A stretch of 64,000 bases of DNA, taken from contig CM066913.1 in the NCBI GenBank assembly GCA_033964015.1, positions 28,670,790-28,734,789 on the forward strand, read 5' to 3'. The DNA is from Scolanthus callimorphus (Eukaryota; Cnidaria; Anthozoa; Actiniaria; Edwardsiidae). Numbering within the stretch: position 1 is the first letter of the stretch; each line of letters starts with the position of its first letter. The position numbers and the translations under genes were made by a program. This document shows, piece after piece, positions 20,561 through 30,400 of this stretch. The notes under the pieces are model-generated. The model did no database searches. It was not told the origin of the DNA and saw nothing but the letters and a program-made list of their open reading frames with translations.

Positions 20561-23500
20561 TCAGGCGATAATTGTTAAGTATTCGGGAGTGGAATCAGGT
20601 AGAGACTGATCACCCTGTTTCCCCATACAGGCATAAACTGCCTGATCATCTGCCCCAATAAGAGCCTGGTACATAGGGGCTTCCTGTGGTGGTCCTGGGT
20701 CGGGGCCTTGGATATCCAGCACGTGGTAGTATGTATTTTCAGGGGGGACACCCGAGCCACCCCCACGTGACTCCTCTTTCAGCAGCTCCTCGGGTTTGTC
20801 GTAAATTCCCGATTCACGTTGAGCACAGTGGTCATCATTAGGTCCTTCCAAATGTGGCAGCTTGTCGGGGTCTTCATATATTTGCGACTGGATTCTGATG
20901 CTATTTCTATCACATTTGAGTACCCCCTCTACACGAGAGTAATCATATACACTCTCGGGGCAGCTCTCTGGGTCGAAACCCTCATTGACGACACTCGTGG
21001 AGCAGTAGGCGCTAGTTTGCTCACTCGACAACATGCGCATCGCCGGCTTTGCTGCTTTGTTCAACGTGGCACAGGGCGTGATGCTTGCTGAGGTACCTCC
21101 GTTTTCGAGTGAATGGTATTTAGGGGCTGCCTCGTATCTTGATAATGAGCGATACGCATTTGCTGCTGGGGTTCCTTTGTTTTCTAACGTGAAGTATTTT
21201 GGCCCTGGTTCACTGTTGGATAAAGAATGGTATTCGTTTGTTGCCGAGGCTTTGTTCCTATAATCCAACGAACGGTATTTTGGCCCCAGTGCATTCTTCG
21301 AGTGGCACACGTTTCCATTGGTTTGTTTAGGTCCGTCATCCGGTAGGTGCTCATACAGACTAGATGTTCTTTTGACACATGCAGCTGGTGAAGTATCTTT
21401 TCGAGAGACGTTACAATTGATGTCCTGCGGAACTAGAATTGATATGAGTACATCAGATATAGGACGTTGTTGTCGCTACGACTGTATTTGCAGGTGTTCT
21501 GTAAGGTTGGTTACTGTTGGATTATGTGAGAATGTGTTTACCTTCATACAATTCCACGCCACCACAACCCCTGCACCCGAGTCCCCGCTGTGTCGTGAGT
21601 GAGAAATAATCTTCCTCGTGCTACTGTATTCGTTTGACATGGTTTTACTCCTGAAGTCAGAAAAAATGTATCCCGAACTGATCAGAAATTCAACATTTCG
21701 CCGGGCATTTTTTTTTTGCTGGGGGAACAAACAGGTTTTTCCCTACATATTGATACTGAATTTTTACTTCGCTGCCGGCCCCCCTCCCTGCTAGCTACGG
21801 CCCATGTTTCTACGGCTCTCTTGGCCATAAACAAGCATAGCGCTTGTAGTGGTTACACGCGTGTCGCACCTTAGTTTAGGAGGAATTTTGTTTTGCTAAT
21901 TCTGAGCGTGCCAACAAGGTGAGATTCCTTTCCTCAGCAAATCCTGGTTGCTTGCAAAAGGCTCCTAGATGGGTCCTATATTTGCATAGAGAAAATGCGT
22001 CCCATGCAGTTGATTATGCTAGGGGATGAACGCTACTGTCTTAAAACTAGAAGCTGAGTTTTGTTTGCTATAAAAGAGCTGTGAAGATGTGATGCATGAT
22101 AATTTGTACCTCTTTCTTCCTCTTCGCCGATAATATAGCAATGCCATTGCCATGGCAACAAGTGCAAGGATTCCTCCAAACGCAGCGAGGACTGGGGTCC
22201 AGTCTAGCGATTTCTTCCTTGCTAAAGCATCCGTTTTCGCAGAGTTTTCCTAGGGAATAAAGATGTTTATTGTTACCTTAGCAGCGCCTTAGTGATCATA
22301 TAGCAAGTGAATTAGTCATGCACACCGCTACCACAAACGCAAAGGCGTTCAAAATCTGACCTCCAGTGCTTCTATAGTAATTGTTTCTAGTAATAGTTTG
22401 AGGAAACACAACACTCATGTTTACCTGTTCGAAATGTGCAGTGCTTTTCTCGCTCAGAGGAACTTTACTTGACCCAGATCCAGGCGATGCTGTGGTCACC
22501 CCTCCCTCCTCAGTAGGTGTTGCTGTGTTTACTGTTGGTGTCGTTGTGGTCTCCATAATCGACGTGACAGGACTGGATGATGCAATCGTGGTGTTCCCGG
22601 CGTGATCTGTCGCCGTAGACGTCAGTCCAGTATGAGTGGACTCTGTTGTCGATGCGACAGTCGTGCTGTCCAGTGTTGTTGTTTTCACACTTGTAGTAAC
22701 TGTTACTTCTGACGCTGTTACATACTCAGTAGTCGATGCAGTAGTTTGTGTTGTAGTTTGCGTTCCTGTTTTCGTTGCAGTAGCTGATGTAAGTGTGGTG
22801 AAAGAGCTTGTTGCCGTAGAACTTCCATAAGTGGCCGTGCGCGGAGTCGATGGCGTGGAGGCCGTGCGCGGAGTTGATGGCGTGGAGGCCGTGCGCGGAG
22901 TTGATGGCGTGGAGGCCGTGCGCGGAGTTGATGGCGTGGAGGCCGTGCGTGGAGTTGATGGCGTGGAGGCCGTGCGCGGGGTTGATGGCGTGGGGGCCGT
23001 GCGTGGAGTCGATGTCGTGGAGGCCGTGCGCGGAGTCGATGGCGTGGAGGCCGTGCGCGGAGTCGATGGCGTGGAGGCCGTGCGTGGAGTTGATGGCGTG
23101 GAGGCCGTGCGCGGAGTTGATGGCGTGGAGGCCGTGCGTGGAGTTGATGGCGTGGAGGCCGTGCGCGGAGATGATGGCGTGGAGGCCGTGCGTGGAGTCG
23201 ATGTCGTGGAGGCCGTGCGCGGAGTTGATGGCGTGGAGGCCGTGCGCGGAGTTGATGGCGTGGAGGCCGTGCGTGGAGTTGATGGCGTGGGGGCCGTGCG
23301 TGGAGTCGATGTCGTGGAGGCCGTGCGTGGAGTTGATGGCGTGGAGGCCGTGCGTGGAGTTGATGGCGTGGAGGCCGTGCGCGGAGTGATGGCGTGGAGG
23401 CCGTGCGTGGAGTTGATGGCGTGGAGGCCGTGCGCGAAGTTGATGGCGTGGAGGCCGTGCGTGGAGTCGATGGCGTGGAGGCCGTGCGTGGAGTCGATGG

Positions 23501-24909
23501 CGTGGAGGCCGTGCGCGAAGTTGATGGCGTGGAGGCCGTGCGTGGAGTTGATGGCGTGGAGGCCGTGCGTGGAGTCGATGGCGTGGAGGCCGTGCGTGGA
23601 GTCGATGGCGTGGAGGCTGTGCGTGGAGTCGATGGCGTGGAGGCCGTGCGTGGAGTTGATGGCGTGGAGGCCGTGCGCGGGGTCGTTGGCGTGGAGGCCG
23701 TGCGCGGAGTTGATGGCGTGGAGGCCGTGCGCGGGGTCGATGGCGTGGAGGCCGTGCGTGGAGTCGATGGCGTGGAGGCTGTGCACGGAGTCGTTAGTGT
23801 CGAGGCTGGAAAAGCGAATAAAAGATCAAAATTTTATTAAAACCTTACAGTAAAAAAGCAGGTTCTTAGGATTCTTAAGATATTCAACTGTGTCGGCATT
23901 TGAAGGCTACGCGTAAAGCGCTAGAGAAACGAGATAACAAAGTTGCGGCAACAAAAAAATGTTGTCCGGAATGTTTCTTGTACTAGCTAAACGAGGCAAC
24001 TTTCGCAGGAAAACTTACCTATTATGTGAAAATAATTTTCAGCTGGCCAAAACATTGCTCTTTGTCTCTGATTTCTGGGAAATGAGGAAGCAACGATATT
24101 GCTTGAAGTGGCTAAGCGAGGAAACATTGTGGCGCGCAACAAGATGTTCTGAGTGAGTTTGTTGCTGCAACATTGTTTCCCTGTGGTTAAACGGGGGAAC
24201 GTCGCGAAACTTGCGCGCGTGAAATGTTGCCTCGTTTAGCTAGCGCTTAGAGCCGATTTCACATGACTGTTAATACACCAATTAATCTGAACAAAACTAT
24301 CATGGAGAAAACGCAAAGTCGGTAAGTACGAAATACGCACGACACTCATTCAAAATCCACTCTAATGTAAAAACAAACTGTGACGTTATGACTGGCGACA
24401 CGCAGGGCGGCGAAGTATTGTATTATCTGTATTATTAATTTATAGATCATTATCACGTTAATATTGCTTCATAATATCTTTTAGTATAAACCAAGTAATG
24501 GTCTATTACACATCCTGCATTCTGATTGGCTGAGCTACTAATGGTATATTAGTGATAGACCGTGCCTGGCAAAACCACCACCTTTCTTTGCAAGAAAACT
24601 TGATTTTGTCAACATAAAATAATGGAATTCATTGCCAAAACCGACCAACTAGTTGGTTTATACTAAAACAATTAGACCTCTCGTCCTCATGTGCTATGAT
24701 ATCAATAGACCATTCGGCCTTCTGCCTCATGGTCTATTCATCATAGCACATTCGGCCTTGAGGTCTAATTGTTAAATAGACGAAGCTTAGATTTTATTAA
24801 ACTCCAAAGTTTCGGAAAGAATGACTTGAAAACTTATGAAAGTAACGCCTGGGCAAAAACATCAAATCCACCACCGGCATGTTTTTGCCCAAGGCGTTAC
24901 TTTGTAAAA

Positions 24910-24941
<32 letters not shown>

Positions 24942-26254
24942 ATTGCAAAAATGTTCGATTTGAAAAAATTACATCTCACCAAACTTTGCAGTTTCTCTAA
25001 TATGGATGTATCGAATTTAAAACTGGACACTACTTCGTGATAACTATAAAATATATTCGTGAATACACAGGTCTCTGTGTGCGGTTTCCATTACTTGGGT
25101 TTTTAGTGGTGGGGCAGAGGCCGCAAGTTTTGTGACATTCTGATGCCCATTTGTCGCACTTGTCAACCCTGCAGTTATGCCGGCTATCATCGCATGGCTG
25201 ATCATCATCATCATCATCATCATCATCGCCATCATCATCTACAAGAGGAACATATTATATCTACAAGAGGAACATATTATATCTACAAGAGGAACATATT
25301 ATATCTACAAGAGGAACATATTATATCTACAAGAGGAACATATTATATCTACAAGAGGAACATATTATATCTACAAGAGGAACATATTATATCTACAAGA
25401 GGAACATATTATATCTACAAGAGGAACATATTATATCTACAAGAGGAACATATTATATCTACAAGAGGAACATATTATAATCATTATCCCACTTTCAAGT
25501 TTTACGGAATTTCAGATCGGTACTTTTCACAGATTTCAAGATTCACATTCAATTTTTGCGTTTCACTAGCATAATCTGATAACAGGGGGCCCCATTAATA
25601 ATTAAGGCTAAATCACGGATCGTCGAGAAAGCCTCTATACACATCCATACAGTAACTCCCTGTGAATTAGCCTCTCTTTCCACATCATACATACTGACTA
25701 TTTCACTAAGCTTTGGCCTATGAGGCTCACTCACTAAGGCAGACTAAACCATAGGAATACGTCGATCTAAACATGAGCCGTTCCTAATGCAAACGAGGAA
25801 GCTCTATTGTTCGAGTTCATTTGCATAGGAATGACTCATATGATTAGACCGGCGTATGTCCCCGGGTATGTCCTAGGTCTTACCTACCTTTAGCTGTCAA
25901 ATCAGCAGGGCTCCGCCTGAGCCGATTCTCCTTCGAGCTTGCCAAACACTTATCTAACAATGGCGAATAAACACGCCTCCCTATCTCGTATTTCTCCTCT
26001 TTTGTTATAAATCCATTCGAAAGGCAATAACAAGCACATTTAGTAGGAGATATTAACGCTCCACGAACCCTGCAATAGCGTTGCTGAATGAAATGAGACC
26101 CTTTGTCGCATATTCGTGGTGGAATCGGGAAGGCGGAAGTCTCGCCTGCAGGGACATCCCTTCTCCATTCGTGGCCAGACAACATCAACATCGTTAACCC
26201 TAGAAGCCCCAGTAGCATCAAGATTAACAAGAACACGTTCAGTATCTTAGTCAT
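20561..26254 (-). CDS. Unnamed single-pass membrane protein: Cys-rich/ShK-like ectodomain, mucin stalk, ITAM-like tyrosine tail
   Basis: No family name recognised. Six exons fit by phase: 26254-25888, 25238-25095, 23805-22425, 22249-22110, 21650-21542, 21424-20561 (stop TGA). Exon 1 starts at an ATG followed by a strong hydrophobic segment (FLLILMLLGLLGLTMLML), then six cysteines. Exon 2 encodes an Asp-rich run and a six-cysteine module C-x6-C-x4-C-x6-C-x3-C-x2-C ending KTCGLC, which resembles ShKT domains. Exon 3 is a Ser/Thr/Pro mucin-like stalk with 9-residue repeats (ASTPSTPRT) and a unique TTS-rich part. Exon 4 holds one transmembrane helix (VLAAFGGILALVAMAMALLY) followed by RRRGRKR, so the rest should be cytoplasmic. 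Exons 5-6 give a tail of about 320 residues with 19 tyrosines, many as YxxL/I. Exon 3 is one base short of the length its two junctions need, and the missing base falls in the repeat near 23386. With that base the coding length would be about 1,001 codons. It could be an adhesion molecule rather than an immune-type receptor. Confidence 0.78.
21107..21277 (-). other. Tandem YxxL (ITAM-like) array in the receptor-like tail
   Basis: Within the last exon of the membrane-protein gene there are five motifs in a row: YRSL, YHSL, YFTL, YRSL, YHSL. The gaps from each leucine to the next tyrosine are 11, 8, 10 and 8 residues. The blocks look like diverged copies of a short internal repeat (GPKYRSL, GPKYFTLEN, APKYHSLEN). 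A classical ITAM is YxxL/I-x6-8 (sometimes up to 12)-YxxL/I, so two neighbouring pairs fit strictly and two loosely. Further tyrosine motifs flank the array: YEHL before it, and YEDP, YDKP, YHVL, YQAL, YACM and C-terminal YLTI after it. Function is inferred only from spacing and cytoplasmic location. Confidence 0.75.
22110..22249 (-). other. Transmembrane exon of the receptor-like gene
   Basis: Exon 4, entered in phase 0 and left in phase 2. It reads ENSAKTDALARKKSLDW, then a hydrophobic helix of about 21 residues, then YYRRRGRKR. The positive cluster after the helix predicts the C-terminus inside the cell. It was too short to appear as a long ORF and was found by reading the region between the mucin-like exon and the tail exons. 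Confidence 0.85.
22831..23805 (-). repeat. Coding 27-bp minisatellite, about 36 units (mucin-like stalk)
   Basis: Tandem units of 27 bp, seen on the plus strand as variations on GTGCGCGGAGTYGATGGC plus GTGGAGGCC. From the first to the last unit start (22837 to 23781) is 944 bases, which is 35 periods minus one base. On the minus strand the coding frame gives the 9-residue repeat ASTPSTPRT. Because 27 is a multiple of three, the other frames are also repetitive and open over long stretches on both strands, so the long plus-strand ORFs here (RGVDGVEAV and MAWRPCAEL types) are shadows. Confidence 0.95.
23914..24249. mobile_element. TIR element in receptor-like gene intron 2
   Basis: Ends TAAAGCGCTAGAGAAACGAG and the inverse of CTCGTTTAGCTAGCGCTTA. 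Internal AACATTGTTTCC / GGCAACTTTCG words recall the 17602 element. Confidence 0.78.
24481..24776 (-). mobile_element. MITE, copy 1 of an inverted pair
   Basis: About 295 bp containing CCAACTAGTTGGTTTATACT, CATTCTGATTGGCTGAGC and AATTAGACCTCTCGTCCTC, with a hairpin of GTGCTATGAT ... ATCATAGCAC. A second copy lies reversed at 28498-28791 with high similarity. Lies in intron 2 of the receptor-like gene. Confidence 0.88.
24838..24934. repeat. Hairpin plus AAAT microsatellite
   Basis: AAAGTAACGCCTGGGCAAAA pairs with TTTTGCCCAAGGCGTTACTT across a short loop, followed by a (AAAT)n run. Confidence 0.85.
25095..25238 (-). other. Asp-rich linker plus ShK-like six-cysteine exon
   Basis: Exon 2 of the receptor-like gene. 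The acceptor TTCCTCTTGTAG is followed by an (ATG/GAT)-type trinucleotide run. Joined to exon 1 in phase 1 it reads as aspartates, then QPCDDSRHNC, RVDKC, DKWASEC, HKTC, GLC, PTTKNP. The six cysteines with TCGxC-like ending are the hallmark of ShKT domains, which are abundant in cnidarian secreted and surface proteins, although the third loop is shorter than usual. The exon leaves in phase 1, matching the mucin exon's acceptor at 23805. Confidence 0.7.
25199..25238. repeat. ATC/GAT trinucleotide run within a coding exon
   Basis: A mostly perfect trinucleotide run (ATC on the plus strand) with one GCC interruption. On the minus strand in the receptor frame it encodes a run of about 11 aspartates with one glycine. 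Such runs vary in length among individuals. Confidence 0.85.
25239..25480. repeat. 22-bp tandem repeat, 11 copies, next to the ShK-like exon acceptor
   Basis: Eleven near-identical units of CTACAAGAGGAACATATTATAT (given here as CTACAAGAGGAA then CATATTATAT). It lies in intron 1 of the receptor-like gene and its minus-strand copy ends exactly at the exon 2 acceptor. Each unit on the minus strand contains GTTCCTCTTGTAG, a pyrimidine-rich stretch ending in AG. The repetitive plus-strand ORFs across it are not genes. Confidence 0.95.
25753..25862. mobile_element. MITE, relative of 57315-57427
   Basis: Contains ATACGTCGATCTAAACATGA and GCCGTTCCTAATGCAAA, with the inverted half TTTGCATAGGAATGACTCAT and ending GGCGTATGTC. 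The copy in the HFM1 3' intron has the same layout. Lies just downstream of receptor exon 1's donor. Confidence 0.8.
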
Positions 26255-27439
26255 TGTTACAGTGGGAAATTGTGGCGCACGGAACGTCCAGGCTCTCGCA
26301 AAATTCCGCTGGATTGGGTGAAAGTATAATATGCTCTTGTAGGTCACGAGTGATAATCGAGTTTTCCCTCTGTCAGATTACGTTATTTCTTGGCGATAAA
26401 TATTTGTGCGGCTCTTGAGCCTGTTGATATCTCACGTTCGAGCAACACAGTTCTGTAGTTTTGACCTGAGACATCTGAGTGTTTTCATATCAGTAAAAGT
26501 CCATCCTCAGGAGCTCTCAGGGGAAATGTTACAATTTACATGAATGATTTCACCGCGTCTTTCAGCAATATAAGGATTGGTACAAATAAGGGGTTATTAA
26601 TACTGTTCTACTGTCTATTATAAATCTATTCATATTTCTATTCATATTAAATACTTCATTTATTAAAATACTTAATTTATTTGAAAAATAAAACGTTAAA
26701 ATATAATCAAAGCTTTCGCAATTGGCTATGATGTCATAACTTGTGCAAAGTTATTTAGGTGTGAGCTGGGTACTTGTACAAGGTTGAACAAAGCGTTGAG
26801 GCGGCAAGGCCGGTATGTAGAACATGTCGACTGTCTGCAGAAGCTGCCTTTCAGTGTTCCCAGTTTCAGCCAGAAAATGAGCCAGTTTTTAGGGTTTTAA
26901 TAACGCCTCAAACGCCAGAATAACGCCGGAGGCTTTCACAATATGGTCCTCTATTAGATGTTTAAAACATCTAGAGCATTCCCCCAGCCAAAGTGCCTGA
27001 TCCTATAAAGTACATGGAGGACGAACCACTTGACAGACTCAGTCCGTTGGACCATTTAACGACAGTAAGATTAATAAAATAATTAAAATAAGAAAAGTCG
27101 GTGAATTTAGTGTTTTTTTTTTCGTACGATATTTCGCCTGGCCAAATCAGCCTTCCTCAGGCACTTCTTTTGCTTGATCCTAGTTATCCGTCAGTGTTCC
27201 TTTCTTGACAGGGAAATAAAAAACTTTGCTCAGCACCATTTAAGAATTTAATTAATTTTATTCTCTGGCGTCACTTCTTTTATATTAGGCGGAGTCACGT
27301 TTACTCTGCTTGGTCTTCCTGTGTCACTTGCTGCCAATTGCTGACCACAGAAACCGCAGGCTCACCTATATTTTTAACATGGCCGCCGGCCCAACTCGCA
27401 AGAAAGCTTGAGTCTCTATCCAAGAAATACTCATCTAAA
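26255..27439. promoter_or_regulatory. Divergent promoter region (receptor-like gene / MIC19)
   Basis: The start codons at 26254 (minus) and 27440 (plus) face away from each other across 1.2 kb. No TATA box, initiator or long repeat was recognised with confidence. Untranslated exons may be present. Confidence 0.4.
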
Positions 27440-30400
27440 ATGGGCAGCGGAGAGTCAACTAGAAGAGTAACAGTTGAGAGGGACTCTGAAGACAATGGTG
27501 TAGGCATTGTGCGGGTACGCGGGCTTTGATTTGTTATATTATCACGTTGTTCTTCGTCCGCCGTACTGCTACTACTGTGCATCTATCCATCACTATCAGA
27601 CTTGACTTCTATTGGTAAACACTTGAACATTTCATGTGCTGTATATTTTTTAGATATCTGAAAGTGTAGTGAGGCGGTTAAAAGGCCAAAGAGATCTTCC
27701 TTTAAAGCCAAATGAAGATGTCAGTCCCGGTAAGTAAGTTGTCAGAGAAAGTTGTGTAAAGTGTAGGTTCTCCATGGGCATGAGGGCATTTGATTTACAA
27801 GGATCATGGGCTAGATGTATCGAGCCCGAATGGGCTCCGAGTCAATAGCCCATGAGGCAGAAGGCTGACTCAGAGGCCATGAGGAGAGAGAAATAGAGCG
27901 GTTTTCATCCGACTGTGAAACAAAACCTAATAGTCAGTTCTGGCTCAGTCAATGCCTATGTTAGTGTTTAATAGTGCCTACTAGTCATAATAAACAAGGA
28001 GAATACAATAAAAATGACTTTCATAGTGTAAAGCAGCATGTATTTGTTGGTGTCTATTTCACAGTAGGATGAAAACCACTCTCATTGTGTTAGTCAAATA
28101 ACACTAGTAGGTCAATTTCTATAACCTAAAACGTTTTCTGGTCTGGTCATTTGCCATTTTCTGGCTTCCAAATCTGACACTTTTCGCCACTAGTAGGCTA
28201 TAACGTATAGCTACTAGTAGTTCAACCAATCAGAATGCAGCATTGACAATAGACCACTAGTGCAATTTCACTAATCCTGATTACAGATTATTTTACTCAC
28301 ACCATAGTTAGTATAATTATTTCATGGAAAAAAATAATCTTTATATACACATTTTAGTGAATGATCTGACTTAGAATTTTTATTAATCTACAGATCCCAC
28401 ATCAGTTCCTTATAACTTAGTTACAATTGAGTCTAAAATTATAAGAACACAGAACTTGAAAACGCATGAAAGGATATTTTATGTACAAGAGACTATTTAA
28501 CAATTAGACCTCAAGGCCGAATGTGCTATGATGAATAGACCATGAGGCCGAAGGCTGAATGGTCTATTGATATCATAGCACACGAGGACGAGAGGTCTAA
28601 TTGTTTAGTATAAACCAACTAGTTGGTGGGTTTTGGCAATGAATTCCATTATTTTATGTTGAAAAAATCAAGTTTTCTTGCAAAGAAAGGTGTTGATTTT
28701 GCGAGGCACAGTCTATCACTAATAGACCATTTGTAGCTCAGCCAATCAGAATGCAGGATTTGTAATAGACCATTAGTTGGTTTATACTAAAACAGATTAG
28801 TGAAGAATAGTTCTATACAAACTTTAAGTAAGCGTTTACAGCAAATATGCATTATTTGATTTTTAGCTGATAGCATTATTTATTATTTAGCATTATTTAG
28901 ATTTTTAACTGATATTCGTTGTGATCCTAAGCATATTATAAATTGCCCTTGTCTCTAAAGACTGCTAGCAGCCCATTTTTTGGCAGCATTCTTTATGAGA
29001 AAAGTATGTTAGCGATACAGGTTTGTATTTTGCTTGGATTTTATCCTTTGTTTTGGTCCCTTGGTTTCTCTTTTAAATCTATACTACACAGATATTTGAA
29101 ACAAACATTGCTTTCTGTAGCTTTTTAGTAAATATCGCTTCAGAATCTTGAAAAACTGCTTGCAAAGTAACTCAAATTCCATACAGCAGCTCTCTTATTT
29201 AGGCTTGTGCAAGGTCATGCTCGGATGATGGTACTTTTTACATCAGAGAGCCCCTATTGTTGTGTCCTTTTAAAATTCGCCCGCTTTCAAGTCTCCTCTA
29301 CTAACTATACTCCCACCATTTGTAGAGGATATCAACAAATTGTGGAGTGAGTTACAAAAGGAAAAGGCCCACCTGAAAACACAGAGGGAAAGGATCCAAG
29401 CAATGATTGAAAGAGTTTATCAGCGGGTAAGTTAAGGATAGGGTCAGCAGGGGCAAAAATAATGGAGGAATAAATGGGATATTTAGGCAACAAGAACACA
29501 GATTTCTATGGTTTATAATGTGATAAATGCATACAGGATGTTGGGAGAACACAAGGAAAGATTCAAACTCACAAGCTGACAGATTTTATAAATAGTATCA
29601 CATGCATTTCATAACCTAAGAAAGCACAGTTCTTGGCCAACCAGAGTGAGTATTCTATCAATGCTACTTTAGAATAATAAATATATGTTATTAATTACTG
29701 GCTGGGAGGTCCATATACTGGCTTGGGTGGGGTGGTACTCTCTCGTATATGATATAATATGTATATACTGTTTTGGGCTCATGAGGTCTGCAGTAGGATA
29801 TCGTTTTTCGCTTGTTTGGTCCCTGATAGGGTATGTATTTCAGCATGACTACCTAACAAACAAACTTTGATCAAAGTCATGCCACATTTGGTGATAAAGA
29901 CAGTTTACTTTTATAACTGTTTCATGATTAACAAAATTCCGCTTTGATCACGACCATGAAAATATAAAGGGGTGGTGACGGGGCCCCATGGAGTTCAATT
30001 GGAAGACTATTCCAAAGACATGCACCACTGTAACTAAACAATCATTTCATGTAGTTTATACATGGTTTCAGTATGACAAGCCTTTTATCACAGTCCCTTA
30101 AGTTATTAAATTATGCGAGATTGAAACATATTAGCAAGGTACTCGGGGGTGGCATGATTCAAACTCTTGTACACCATTAGGGAACTGTCATTATTTACCG
30201 GGGCGGGGGGATGGCCATGTTTTTGTCCAAAAGAGCTCCCAAAAAAAAATTTACCCTCTCCTACAAAGTCCTGAAAAAAATGTGACCCTCCCCTCGTTCT
30301 TTTTTTTTAAGTATGAAGTCATTGCTTCCTTTAGTAATTATACCACTTCGATCTATTATAACAATATAGTTGATGTTAGCTGACGTAAATATGCTTTGGG

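Noticed and set aside
22831..23853. Plus-strand ORFs of 340, 179 and 148 residues (RGVDGVEAV, MAWRPCAEL repeats)
   Set aside because: They are antisense frames of the 27-bp coding minisatellite. The minus-strand frame has the splice sites, unique TTS-rich continuation and transmembrane exon.
25239..25480. Possible CRISPR-like regular array
   Set aside because: Direct tandem repeat with no unique spacers, in a eukaryotic intron.
25143..25574. Plus-strand repetitive ORFs (YKRNILYLQEEHIISTRGTY)
   Set aside because: Simple translation of an intronic 22-bp tandem repeat. No unique coding sequence, start context or splice support.
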